Source: DASSKA01 sp963839365
GTDB taxonomy: Bacteria; Actinomycetota; Actinomycetes; Propionibacteriales; Nocardioidaceae
Direction of reading: 5' to 3'
Assembly: GCA_963839365.1 (NCBI GenBank)
Contig: CAWIUT010000005.1
Location: 1 to 64,000, forward strand
Length of the DNA stretch: 64,000 bases
This document shows, piece by piece, positions 8,769 to 17,296 of this stretch. The notes below the pieces were generated by a model that worked only from the letters and a program-made list of their open reading frames with translations, did no database searches and had not been told where the DNA came from. Within the stretch, counting starts at the first letter, position 1; each line of letters begins with the position of its first letter. The position numbers and the translations under genes are program-made.

Positions 8769-10178
8769 GTCCGCTGAGGTGGTGTACGACGTCTGATCCT
8801 TCGTCGTTGTAGTTCAGGCCGTGATGGCCTGGATGGTCAGTTGGTCGGTCACCTCCTCGATGGTGCTGGGTCCGACGGCTTGGGCGCGGGCGAGGACGTC
8901 GAGTCCGAGGTAGCGACGGCCCTCGGCCCACTCGTCGTGCTGCTCGGCCAGCACTGCACCTACGAGGCGGATCACGGAGTCGCGGTCGGGGAAGATCCCG
9001 ACGACGTCGGTGCGCCGGCGGATCTCGCGGTTGAGCCGTTCGTTGGGGTTGTTGGACCAGATCTGACGCCAGACCTCCTTGGGGAACGGCGTGAAGGCGA
9101 GGATGTCGGCCCGGGCGGTCTCGAGGTGCTCGGCGACCTTGGGCAGCTTCTCGCTCAGCGCGTCGACAACCCGGTCGAACTGGGCATGGACGGCGTCGGC
9201 GTCGGGTTGGTCGTAGATCGAGTGCAGCAGCGCCTTGACCCACCCCCAGCTGGATTTCGGGGTCGCCGACATCAGGTTCGCGGCGTAGTGGGTGCGGCAC
9301 CGCTGCCACGACGCCCCGGGCAGGGTCGCTTCGATCGCGGAGACCAGCCCGCGGTGGGCATCGGAGGTCACGAGCTTGACCCCGGTCAGGCCGCGGGCGG
9401 TCAGGTCGCGGAAGAACGCCAGCCAGCCGGCGCCGTCCTCACTGGAGGTGACCTGGACGCCGAGGATCTCCCGGTGGCCGTCGGCGTTGACGCCGGTGGC
9501 GACCAGGGCGTGGACCGGCACCACCCGGCCGCCCTCGCGGACCTTGAGCACCAGCGCGTCGGCGGCCACGAAGGTGAACGGCCCGGCCTCCTCGAGCCGG
9601 CGGGTGCGGAACTGCTCGACGTGCTCGTCGAGCTCACGTGCCATCACCGAGACCTGTGACTTCGACAGCCCGGTGATCCCGAGGGTCTGCACGAGCTTGT
9701 CCATCCGGCGGGTGGAGACGCCGAGCAGGTAGCAGGTCGCCACCACGCTGGTCAGCGCCCGCTCGGCCCGCTTGCGACGCTCCAGCAGCCAGTCGGGATA
9801 CAGCGAGCCCTCACGGAGCTTGGGAACCGCGACGTCCAGGGTGCCGACACGGGTGTCGAGATCCCGGTACCGGTAGCCGTTGCGGGAGTTGGTCCGTTCG
9901 CTGCTGCGCTCGCCATAACCGGCGCCGCACACCGCATCGGCCTGCGCCGAGAGCAACGCGTTGACGAAGGTGGTCAGCAGCTCCCGCATCAAGTCAGGGC
10001 TCGCCTGGGACAGCTGCTCATCGAGGAAACGAGCAGGGTCGATACTGGGTCCAGCGGTCATCGTGGTGTCCTTCTTCGAGTCGGTTGTGAGAGATCACTC
10101 GAAGGATCCACCCGGTGGCCGCGCCTACGTTGCAGGCACGCGCTCACTCAGGCCCGTCGTACACCACTTTGCTGGACT
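8768..10178 (-). mobile_element. IS256-family insertion sequence
   Basis: About 1.4 kb. The transposase gene is flanked by imperfect inverted repeats: gtggtgtacgacg at 8779-8791 on the + strand and its complement cgtcgtacaccac at 10155-10167. Similarity extends outward through agtcc (8768-8772 on the left, ggact near 10174-10178 on the right). Exact ends and target duplications are uncertain; no clean 8-9 base direct repeat was found at the proposed ends, which may mean a flank has rearranged. Confidence 0.75.
8814..10061 (-). CDS. IS256-family transposase
   Basis: A full-length 415-residue mutator/IS256-type DDE transposase. Recognisable segments are the N-terminal TNSRNGYRYRDLDTRVG, VATCYLLGVSTRRMDKLV, the catalytic-core strands VAADALVLKVREGG and LVTSDAHRGL (first and second Asp), QRCRTHYAANLM, and NNPNERLNREIRRRTDVVGIFP near the C-terminus, where the catalytic Glu resides. 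No frameshift or internal stop is visible, so it is probably functional. It is the only complete transposase in the window and lies in a zone of transposon wreckage. Confidence 0.93.
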   Translation of the reverse strand: MTAGPSIDPARFLDEQLSQASPDLMRELLTTFVNALLSAQADAVCGAGYGERSSERTNSRNGYRYRDLDTRVGTLDVAVPKLREGSLYPDWLLERRKRAERALTSVVATCYLLGVSTRRMDKLVQTLGITGLSKSQVSVMARELDEHVEQFRTRRLEEAGPFTFVAADALVLKVREGGRVVPVHALVATGVNADGHREILGVQVTSSEDGAGWLAFFRDLTARGLTGVKLVTSDAHRGLVSAIEATLPGASWQRCRTHYAANLMSATPKSSWGWVKALLHSIYDQPDADAVHAQFDRVVDALSEKLPKVAEHLETARADILAFTPFPKEVWRQIWSNNPNERLNREIRRRTDVVGIFPDRDSVIRLVGAVLAEQHDEWAEGRRYLGLDVLARAQAVGPSTIEEVTDQLTIQAITA

Positions 10179-10474
10179 CGACTCGGGTCTCCATCGGCTG
10201 AACCGACCAAACGTCCATGTCCGCATCGTGGCAAGACACACCCCAGAAGCCAACCGATAATCGGGTCGGCATGACCGCGCTTTCCCTGTCCGGGGCTACT
10301 TGTTGACTGGACGCACGATCGGGCCGTCGCGAGACTGGGTCGAGGTGTTCGGCGGGACGCTCTCTCTAGCGTCTGCCCACTCGGCCTGGGTGTGGCTCAA
10401 GAGGGGTTTGCCCAGCTCGAAGTAGCACTGCGCACTTCGCCGTGTCCGTTGTTCAGGTGAGCGAAAGGTGAGGC

Positions 10475-10609
10475 ATGGATGAGGTGAAGATCGGTGTCGA
10501 CCCGCACCAGCGGTCGAACACCATCGAGGTTGTCGACGAGGACGGTGCTCTGTTGGGCTCTGGCCGGTTCGGCGTCGACAGGGCCGGGCACGTCGCGATG
10601 CTGCGCTAA
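10475..10609 (+). pseudogene. IS110-family transposase, N-terminal fragment
   Basis: A 44-codon fragment (begins DEVKIGVDPHQRSNTIEVVD, ends GVDRAGHVAMLR then a stop). VGxDPH-type starts with the first catalytic Asp are characteristic of the DEDD transposase of IS110/IS1111 elements. An acceptable GTGAGG-like ribosome site precedes the ATG. It stops where the family continues for about 350 more residues. A second, non-identical IS110 fragment starting at nearly the same protein position lies at 11775-12240. Confidence 0.75.
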
Positions 10610-10799
10610 ATCCAGCGCGGTCGACCCGCCCCGCACATCGACACTTCGGATCAGCCACTTCCCGGACCCGCGAACCCGACGCTACCCCGGCCGGTCAGGA
10701 CCCGGGAGACAACCCGAACGAAGACCCGTCAACCGACGCCTGACACAGAGGGGAGCCGGTTCCGGACGTTGTCGCAGTCGGTTTCAGCCGGCCTCGCGC

Positions 10800-11453
10800 C
10801 TAGGTCGCGAGCAGGAACACGCTCTTCGCGATCAGCCATAGCCCAATCGTGACCGCCACCGCGATCACCACCTGGTCCCGGTGCCCGGCCAACCAGCCGT
10901 TCAAGGCGTCGAGCCGTGCCCTTGCAGGCTCCGGCTTCAGCGTCACGTAGGTCTGCATAATCAGGTAGCTCGCCGAGGCGAGCAGGCAGAACAGCGTCAG
11001 GGTGATCACGGTCGACGCGTTGGACAGGTCTGCCGAGGCCACCGTGGCGACGCCGGCCGCGACCAGGGGCCAGGGCTGGAGCAGGAAGCCGAGTCCGACC
11101 GCGGTGAAGAAGCCGAGGTCGTCGAGCTTCACCATCCACCGGGGCGGCCGCGTCGGGCGACCCCGGTTCGTCTGCGTTCGCCGCGCGATCACCAACAGCC
11201 CGATGCCGAGCAGGATCTTGAGAACCAATGTCGCCGTGGACGGCCTCGAGCCCGCCGTGAGTGGCTGGCCACCGGTGAAGGCGAGCGTCAGGATCACCAG
11301 ACCCACTAAGGTGAGCAGCCAGCCGAGAAGGTACCCAAACCCCTTCCGGGTGCCCCGGTCGGTGCTGAGCAGCAGGATGTAACCGCTCATGGGGAGCGGT
11401 TCGAGCGTGATCGCCAGTCCGATGAGGATCAGGTCGAACGTCATGACTTCCAC
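10800..11453 (-). CDS. GAP (SfLAP) family integral membrane protein
   Basis: A 217-residue protein with about six hydrophobic segments: near 5-25 (LILIGLAITLEPLPMSGYIL), 40-60, 75-90, 110-135, 145-165 and 195-213. The N-terminal LEPLPM and the spacing of membrane spans match the GAP/Sap family (PF11139), whose members help export glycolipids such as mycobacterial glycopeptidolipids and sulfolipid; other members have no known cargo. The GTG at 11453 or the ATG nine bases inside it could be the start. It lies alone between two IS110 fragments, so its arrival with mobile DNA is likely. No lipid synthase gene is adjacent. Confidence 0.75.
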   Translation of the reverse strand: MEVMTFDLILIGLAITLEPLPMSGYILLLSTDRGTRKGFGYLLGWLLTLVGLVILTLAFTGGQPLTAGSRPSTATLVLKILLGIGLLVIARRTQTNRGRPTRPPRWMVKLDDLGFFTAVGLGFLLQPWPLVAAGVATVASADLSNASTVITLTLFCLLASASYLIMQTYVTLKPEPARARLDALNGWLAGHRDQVVIAVAVTIGLWLIAKSVFLLAT

Positions 11454-11774
11454 CCCGGCGCCACGTCCATTGCGCCCGTGGGCAGGGAACGCCTGGCGCC
11501 TACCAAGGTAGGGTCCGTCATGCCCAGGGTGGCTCCATCATCCCGAGCGGATGATGGGTCGCGGGGGCGCGCCGAAGTCCGCGGCTTGGTCCCTGGGGAC
11601 TGGACAGTGCCGAACAACGGGGGCTCAGTTGGGGTGCAAGGTCACCGCCAAGACTGACAGATTGGGTACGCCGCTGCCGTACCCAAATCGGCCAGTTGCG
11701 GGCGTTCGCCATCTGCGGCAGATCAGGGCGTTCGAGTCAAGAGATCCTCGATGACATCGGGCTCAAGAAGGGAG
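11454..11774. other. Gene-free stretch before IS110 fragment
   Basis: No supportable gene. It lies upstream of the divergently placed GAP gene and so probably contains that gene's promoter, but no clear -35/-10 pair was found. Confidence 0.5.
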
Positions 11775-12240
11775 ATGACCGCCGGGGAGGACATCGCCGG
11801 TGGGGGCCGGTTCGGCACCGACCGGGACGGGTACGCCGCGATGCTGGCCTACGGCCGGGCAGTGGCCGGAGCGGGTGTGGGCGATCGAGGGCTGCGCCGG
11901 CATCGGGACGCAAGACCAACGCCACCGACGCGCACTCGGTCGCGCTGGTCGGCACCCGGATGAGTGGTCTGCGTCCGGTGGTCAACGACGAGCAGCTCGC
12001 GGTGCTGCGGATCCTGGTGGACCGGCGGCGGTCCCTGGGGCGCAGCGGCGGCGGTTTCTCCTTCTTGACGCGGCACTCGACTGTCTGTTGTTTCGGCCGT
12101 CGCCCCCAAAGCCAGGCGGTGCTGGTCTGACGGGTAGGTCTCTCGGCGGTAGCCTCGGCGCGACGAGTACCTCGCCGAGGCCCGGACGGCCATGCTGGGG
12201 ATCTGCCGGGTGCGAGCAGCGAGCTCATGATCACGCTGTT
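11775..12240 (+). pseudogene. IS110-family transposase remnant, multiply frameshifted
   Basis: Pieces of one DEDD transposase appear in successive frames: RFGTDRDGYAAMLAYGR, then QWPERVWAIEGCAGIG, then after a gap KTNATDAHSVALVGTRMSG with LRPVVNDEQLAVLRILVDRR, and a last in-frame piece ending at a TGA at 12238-12240. TDAHSVA and the RRxxL segments are typical of IS110 core and linker regions. At least two frameshifts and an internal deletion make it dead. Its beginning overlaps in protein position with the end of the 10475-10609 fragment, so the two are probably different copies. Confidence 0.75.
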
Positions 12241-12252
12241 GGAGGAGTTGTG

Positions 12253-12849
12253 ATGCCCCGCAGCCGGTTCCGCGGCGGAATTGCGGGGGTTGGCAGCAGC
12301 AGCGGTACGCGGGTCGTGGTGGGCCGCTGGGTGGCCTCGCCGCTGGGGTCGTTCACGGACGCGATGGTCGAGACTGCACTTGGGCACCGGGTGCTGGTGG
12401 CGCCCAGCCCGGAAGTTGCGGAGTTCGTGCGCGCGACGTACTCCTTCGACGAGGTGCGCATCGAGGAGGTCGCCACCGAGGGATGGTCGGTGCGGTCGCC
12501 GTCGCTGTCGCTCGATCTGACCATCGGCCGCAGGACGCTGCTCGGACGGCTGCTGCGGCTGGTGCCCGTCCAGGTGGCGGAGAGCCCGGCATGGTGCGCG
12601 ATGACCGATCCAGTGGCTCGAGTCGTCCTGCGCGGCGTACGCACCCGTGGCAGCTCCGGCGACGGCCGCCGGGAATGGTACGGGGCGACCGACCATTATG
12701 TCGTCACCGCCAATTCCGGATCCTTCGACGGCATGGACCTTGAGGAGCTACGCCCGGTGCTGCCCCCGCCACGGTTCGGCTTCTCCTCGACCCCGGCTCG
12801 GCCGTCGGTCACCCGAGTCGTCACGACGGTGTCCTGGACGGTGCCATAG
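12253..12849 (+). CDS. Hypothetical protein, unrecognised
   Basis: A 198-residue protein with an ATG five bases after GGAGGAG, a strong ribosome site. No signal peptide or membrane segment is evident. The sequence has ordinary folded composition, with segments VVVGRWVASPLGSFTDAMVE, SPEVAEFVRATYSFDEVRI and EWYGATDHYVVTANSGSF. I do not recognise the family. It immediately follows the IS110 remnant and has no partner gene on the same strand, so its context says little. The well-formed ribosome site and intact frame argue that it is expressed. Confidence 0.65.
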   Translation: MPRSRFRGGIAGVGSSSGTRVVVGRWVASPLGSFTDAMVETALGHRVLVAPSPEVAEFVRATYSFDEVRIEEVATEGWSVRSPSLSLDLTIGRRTLLGRLLRLVPVQVAESPAWCAMTDPVARVVLRGVRTRGSSGDGRREWYGATDHYVVTANSGSFDGMDLEELRPVLPPPRFGFSSTPARPSVTRVVTTVSWTVP

Positions 12850-13219
12850 AGGTCGCCCTAGCTGGCGTCCGTGTCGTGAGCGCGGGCCGCCAGGCCACAC
12901 CCGTCGAAGCATCGACAGCGAGTGTTGCGTCGATGACACGCGATATCTGCTGGCCGATGACGCGGCCTCGTCGCGCACTTGGTATTGCTGACCTCGCGCG
13001 CCGGCAATGGCCCCGCATGCCTCAACGATGCGGGCTCAGGTGGTCAACTCGGCACGCGCCGGCTCGCGGCTGCTGGACGATTACCTGTGAATCGGAGTCC
13101 GGCCAGCCTGGGTCTAGGCGCTCGGTGGGACGCTCTCCACGCGGCTGCTGCTAGACGAAATGACCCGCCGAAGGGCAGCGATACCGGTCCCTCGACCTTG
13201 GTGAGTCTGGCGGCGGGTG
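12850..13219. other. Gene-free stretch
   Basis: No open frame here looks like a protein with family resemblance or a ribosome site. It separates the unrecognised + strand gene from the convergent VOC gene; no hairpin terminator with a T tract was seen. Confidence 0.5.
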
Positions 13220-13588
13220 CTAGTCGCCCTCCAAACAGAACTCGTTGCCTTCGGGGTCGGCGAGCACCACCCAGCCGCCGCGGTCGACCTGCCGGCGGTC
13301 GTCGAGCACTGATGCTCCGAGGGTGAGGAGCCTGTCGAGCTCGGCCGCCTGGGTTCGGTCCGTGGGGGCGATGTCGATGTGCACTCGGTTCTTCTGACGC
13401 TTCGCCCCAACTACGGGGACGAAGACGAGGCGCAGGCCGTCCTGATCGGGGGATGGCCCGACCAGCCAGAAGGGGTTGCCCGGTCGGGACTCGTCGCTGG
13501 CTGGTTGGCCGGTCACGCTGGACCAGAATCTCGCCTGTGCCTGCGGGTCGGCACAGTCCATGGTGATATTGAGAACCATCGAGGTCAT
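13220..13588 (-). CDS. VOC (glyoxalase/bleomycin resistance) family protein
   Basis: A 122-residue vicinal-oxygen-chelate protein: VLNITMDCADPQAQARFWSS at the N-terminus, GLRLVFVPV in the middle, NRVHIDIAPTD, and the C-terminal GGWVVLADPEGNEFCLEGD typical of the actinobacterial VOC-like group. The ATG at 13588 is chosen because it begins the first beta-strand of the fold. The same open frame runs on upstream to 13930 without a stop, but that extension is IS1380 transposase sequence, so a naive call would produce an artificial fusion. The substrate cannot be inferred. Confidence 0.82.
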   Translation of the reverse strand: MTSMVLNITMDCADPQAQARFWSSVTGQPASDESRPGNPFWLVGPSPDQDGLRLVFVPVVGAKRQKNRVHIDIAPTDRTQAAELDRLLTLGASVLDDRRQVDRGGWVVLADPEGNEFCLEGD

Positions 13589-13699
13589 GGTGCCCACGGT
13601 CCGGTCGCGGCAGTCCCGGCGCAAGTAGTTGTACGGCCCGGCGCGCGGGTCTTGCGGCCTGCCGAAGCGTTGAGGCTGAGACGGGCAGCTCGAAGTCGC

Positions 13700-14330
13700 A
13701 TCGGCCCACTCTCGGTGAGGGGCCGCCGGGCACAAGACGGTCGGGTGGTAGTCGAAGATCGGGAACAGGGGGTCCTGGCCGCGGGTCTTGGCGAGTTCCT
13801 CGGTCGGCGGAGTACGTCGCACCAGCAGCCGAACCAAGGTCGCGCCGGTGCGGTGATGACCACGAGTGTCCTGCGCGAACGGGGTGAAGGTCATCTCAGC
13901 GACACCGGCGCCGGGGCAGGAAGTACTCAATCGGGGTCCACTCTTCTTCCGGGATCGCCTCGATCAACGACCGAAGGCCACCGATCATGCGGGCGCCGAT
14001 GGAGAACCGCACACTCTGACCGCGACAGGCAATGACCACGTCATGGAGCTAGAAACCGGATCCGCGCGAAGCACGATCTCACCGGCCGCGCCGCCCTGCC
14101 GGAGCCGGCTGATGGTCTCCTTGATGTGGATCAGCGTCAAGCACTTCTGGTCCGAATTCGCACCGAGCTGGCCGGGCACCGTGACCTGCTCGCGCAACAA
14201 CTCCGGCAGCCCCAAAGCCCTGCCCCAACGTGGCCGCGACCAGCAGCCCGGCCTCGGACACGCCGTTGTCGTCATCGGTGCGCACATCGAACCGCTCGAG
14301 CGTGCAAGACTCCGTCACCAAGAGGGTGCT
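13700..14330 (-). pseudogene. IS1380-family transposase remnant
   Basis: Scattered pieces in several frames fit one IS1380-type transposase read on the minus strand: LERFDVRTDDDNGVSEAGLL, then LGLPELLREQVTVPGQLGAN, then after a deletion ETISRLRQGGAAGEIVLRAD, then IGARMIGGLRSLIEAIPEEE and EWTPIEYFLPRRRC, then VAEMTFTPFAQ, LVRLLVRRTPPTEE and FPIFDYHPTV. The order matches the family, but the middle (around the second catalytic region) and the whole C-terminus are gone and at least three frame changes are needed. Inactive. It directly abuts the VOC gene. Confidence 0.7.
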
Positions 14331-14392
14331 CCTTCGAGCTGCTACGAACGTTGGCGTGGTAACCGCGATCGTGCAGGTCAGGAGCACCCTCT
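14321..14392. repeat. 13-bp perfect inverted repeat next to IS1380 remnant
   Basis: The sequence agagggtgctcct at 14321-14333 is matched by its exact reverse complement at 14380-14392, with 46 bases between. It lies at the 5' side of the transposase remnant. It could be part of an element terminus or a folded leader; it has no T tract, so a terminator is unlikely. Confidence 0.7.
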
Positions 14393-14438
14393 TCACGTAG
14401 ACGCGCCGCAGTCCACCCGTTCAACGGTGGATCGAGTC

Positions 14439-14684
14439 TCAGCGGGACAGCGACATCATGAACAGGCCGAACAGGGTGACGAGGAGGCCGCCTCCCAGTC
14501 CCCAGGGGACGTAGCGGCGGATCCACTCCGCTGCGGTGACGTCTCGCGACTTGATGCGGCCGTACTTGCCGATCTGGAAGATTCGGGCAGGGTCGTTTCG
14601 GGCGACAACCGCCATCCACGCCGCCACGACGGCGTAGAGGAGCATGATGGCAACGCCCAGCACGACAATACCCACGGCCTTCAC
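14439..14684 (-). CDS. Small two-span membrane protein
   Basis: An 81-residue protein starting at GTG. Hydrophobic segments at about 4-27 (VGIVVLGVAIMLLYAVVAAW) and 58-78 (WGLGGGLLVTLFGLFMMSL) flank a basic, soluble middle (RIFQIGKYGRIKSRDVT). No family recognised. It is isolated between the IS1380 remnant and a broken peptidase gene; it may be a surviving chromosomal gene or cargo. Confidence 0.6.
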   Translation of the reverse strand: MKAVGIVVLGVAIMLLYAVVAAWMAVVARNDPARIFQIGKYGRIKSRDVTAAEWIRRYVPWGLGGGLLVTLFGLFMMSLSR

Positions 14685-14863
14685 GGTAGGGCGCGGTGCG
14701 AACCCGCGCAGTGAAACTCCGACAGCGGGGAAAGGGGAGGCGCATGAGCGGCTGAGACGCCCTGGCTGCCAGCATCGTCGTGGGGTCGCTTCAGTCCGTG
14801 GTGGTCCTCGCGAGGCGTGTCGGCGTTAGATGGTCGCTGCTGTTGGTGTGCCCGAGATTTCTG

Positions 14864-15255
14864 TCAGTAGGAGCCGTTTCCTTCGGCCGCGAGGCCAGCG
14901 AGGTCTCCTGGGTAGTAGGTGGCTTGGCCGTGGGAGGCCGGGTACATGATCTGGCTCGGGTCGTCGACGAGGCCGTGTCCGGGTTCGTGCATGACGCCCC
15001 CTTGCTTCGCGACTCGGTGGTGGAGTGCGCTCTGCCGGTTGAACCCACTGCTGAGTAGGGCAACAGAGCCGGTGACATAGTGCGGCTGCACGGCACCGTT
15101 GACGGTGACCGCGGTGGAGCCGCCGAGCCCGACGGACCAGTCGCCTGAGGGGTGTCCAGGATCGTGGGGAATGCGATCACGACCGGCTCACGTGTCGTGG
15201 TGTGTCGATTTGGGTCGAAGGTTGCTGTGGTGGTGCCGTCGTAGACGACCTTCAA
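14864..15255 (-). pseudogene. Broken matrixin-like zinc metallopeptidase
   Basis: Two frames combine to a peptidase-like sequence: MKVVYDGTTTATFDPNRHTT and PVVIAFPTILDTPQATG in one, then, after a shift near 15100-15130, VGLGGSTAVTVNGAVQPHYV and GGVMHEPGHGLVDDPSQIMY in another. HEPGH fits HExxH, and IMYP fits the Met-turn of matrixin-like enzymes, but the segment between HEPGH and VDDP is shortened, which removes the usual third zinc His. A frameshift plus loss of a zinc ligand implies a dead gene. No signal peptide is left. Confidence 0.55.
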
Positions 15256-15436
15256 GCCCGAGGCTTGTTGGGCAGGAGGCCCGCGCCGGCGCAGCCCGCG
15301 CCTCGACCTTCACAGGCCGATCCAGCAATGCAGAGCGCATGGCCCCTGGCGCGTTGCGGATGCTGACCGATCCGCGCGCCGAGTTGGTTCGGCGCGACGC
15401 GTGCAGTCGATCAGTTGGTCGTCGCGCAGCGAGTCT

Positions 15437-16306
15437 TCAGCCTTCGGCGGTCAGGTGTGCGGCGAGGCCCCAGAACCGGCGCGCCTGCTCGACGTCTCGC
15501 GATTGTGGGCTTGACTCGATGGGGCGACACTCTCCGTAGAACTTGCCGCCGACACCATCGAGTGACGGGTCCACCGCCATGTAGACCAGCGAGTCGGTGG
15601 CCGCGTCCACAGAGGTGGCGAACGGCATGTGCGGCATGACGTGGGTCATCACGAGGCGCATGAGGCCGCGGGTGCTGGCCGCCGCCGTGGTTGGCACGAA
15701 CCCTGGGCAGACCGCGTTGGCGTTGACAGGTGAGCCCAGGAGCCGGCGCTGCAGCTCGTAGGTGAACCAGAGGACTGCCAGCTTGGAGTTCTTGTAGGCG
15801 CGGTCGGGGTTGTAGCCGTGCTCGAGCTGGGGGTCGTCGAAGTCGAAGTTGACCGGTTGGCCTCGTGACCCGGGCATGTGGAGTCGGGAGCTGACGGTCA
15901 CGACTCGGCCGGAGGGCGCACGTGCCAGAACGGGCAGCAGCAACGACGTGAGGAGGAACGGTGCGAGCACGTTGACCGCTAGGGTCTGCTCGTAGCCGTC
16001 GACCGTGACGTATCTGGCCGGGCTCGTCGGCATGACCCCGGCGATGTGGAAGAGCACGTCGAGCGGTTCCCCACGCTCGGCCTCGCGGTTGGCGAAGGCA
16101 CGCACCTCGCTGAGCGAGGAGAGATCCACCGCCCTCGGTTCGATCCCCGCCCCCGGGCACCGGTGGATCATCTCCTCCACGGCGGAGCGAGCCGCCGCGG
16201 GAGTTCGCGCGAGGAGGACGACCTGGTAGCCGAGGGCCGCCAGCTTCTCGGCCGTCACACGACCGAGCCCACGACCACCGCCGGTGAGAAGGACCCGTTT
16301 CGGCAT
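15437..16306 (-). CDS. SDR family oxidoreductase (retinol dehydrogenase-like)
   Basis: A 289-residue short-chain dehydrogenase. The cofactor motif TGGGRGLG lies at residues 8-15, followed by NAG-equivalent HIAGVMP, VTVSSRLH (catalytic Ser) and YKNSK (catalytic Tyr and Lys). The sequence has the long C-terminus of the WWOX/RDH11-like group, which acts on hydrophobic alcohols or aldehydes. It is the last gene of a four-gene minus-strand run; its ATG overlaps the acyltransferase stop (ATGA). The group suggests a lipid-type substrate, but nothing in the sequence fixes it. Confidence 0.87.
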   Translation of the reverse strand: MPKRVLLTGGGRGLGRVTAEKLAALGYQVVLLARTPAAARSAVEEMIHRCPGAGIEPRAVDLSSLSEVRAFANREAERGEPLDVLFHIAGVMPTSPARYVTVDGYEQTLAVNVLAPFLLTSLLLPVLARAPSGRVVTVSSRLHMPGSRGQPVNFDFDDPQLEHGYNPDRAYKNSKLAVLWFTYELQRRLLGSPVNANAVCPGFVPTTAAASTRGLMRLVMTHVMPHMPFATSVDAATDSLVYMAVDPSLDGVGGKFYGECRPIESSPQSRDVEQARRFWGLAAHLTAEG

Positions 16307-17295
16307 CAGCGCCCTCCGAGCAGAGGGTCGGGATCACCGATGCAGGCGCAGTTGTCCGCGGAGGAGCGTGCCGCCTCGGGGAGGACGTGACGGGACGAGG
16401 CCAGTTCGTGGTCGAGCCGTGCCCACTGGGTGTCCAGCCAGTCGGGAAAGGCGGCGCCACCTGGGATGTCGCATCGGGGAACTCGTGCGGTTTGGATGCG
16501 GACCGGCCGGTGCAAGGGCATCTGCCGCGGCGCGGCGGTGATCCCTTCCAGCGCCTCCAGGCCAGTGTGCGTAACGAACACCAGGTCGGCGTCAGGGGCG
16601 CCGTGCAGCAGGGCGACCCGATGCACTGCCGTGGTCCGGCTCGCCGCGGTGGTGATGCGGCCTTCGGGGAAGATCACACGCGCGTCACGCTGGCTGAGGT
16701 GGTCTGCAAGCAGTCCCAGCGCTGCGGTCTCGGTGGCGCTGTCGCTGGGGTTGCGGTCGATGAAGTGGTTGGGCAGGCGGTTGCCGACGATGTCGAGGCG
16801 GGGGTCGAGCTGCAGGGCATCCTTGAGCACGTAGCGCGGGTGCATGCCTACACGGCCGAGCAGCCACGTCGGGATCAGGGCGTCGATGAGGCTGGCGTGC
16901 TGCGCGCACATGACGATGGGGCCGGGCGCGACGAGGTCCAGCCCCTCGACCTCGAAGCTCAGGCCGGCGGTTCGGCGCAGGATGCGCACGAGCTGACCTG
17001 CCCACCAGCGCTGCAAGGCGTAATGGGCATCGTGGTCGTTGCCGTGGCCGCTCGCCCACAGGGCGGCCGATGCGGCGACGCCGACGGTCTCCAGGGTCGA
17101 CCAGCCGAGCGCCAACGACAGCGACCGGACGGTCAGCCACCGGTTCCGCCTGCGCAGCGGGCCGAAGGCTGCGGCGGCCGGCCCCCACACGCCGGCAGAC
17201 CCCGCGAGTGGCACCGCCCCGACCGACACCACGGAGACGATCACCGCTCGGCGCAGGTGGCGGTTGCGGAGACCGGAGGGCAGCCCAGTTGCCAT
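16306..17295 (-). CDS. Lysophospholipid acyltransferase (PlsC-like) family protein
   Basis: A 329-residue protein. N-terminal hydrophobic segments (VIVSVVSVGAVPLAG and a second near 60-85) probably anchor it in the membrane. The acyltransferase domain shows the HX4D box in CAQHASLIDALIP and the IFPEGR block about 95 residues later. The ATG at 17295 begins one base after the stop of the upstream SDR. The frame is open further upstream but that part only mirrors the SDR gene. Together with the two dehydrogenases and the SRPBCC protein it suggests a lipid-modifying pathway. Confidence 0.82.
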   Translation of the reverse strand: MATGLPSGLRNRHLRRAVIVSVVSVGAVPLAGSAGVWGPAAAAFGPLRRRNRWLTVRSLSLALGWSTLETVGVAASAALWASGHGNDHDAHYALQRWWAGQLVRILRRTAGLSFEVEGLDLVAPGPIVMCAQHASLIDALIPTWLLGRVGMHPRYVLKDALQLDPRLDIVGNRLPNHFIDRNPSDSATETAALGLLADHLSQRDARVIFPEGRITTAASRTTAVHRVALLHGAPDADLVFVTHTGLEALEGITAAPRQMPLHRPVRIQTARVPRCDIPGGAAFPDWLDTQWARLDHELASSRHVLPEAARSSADNCACIGDPDPLLGGR

Positions 17296-17296
17296 C

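Noticed and set aside
13220..13930. A single 236-residue protein combining transposase-like and VOC sequence
   Set aside because: The upstream part matches IS1380 debris and the VOC fold starts exactly at 13588, so the fusion is an artefact of an open frame.
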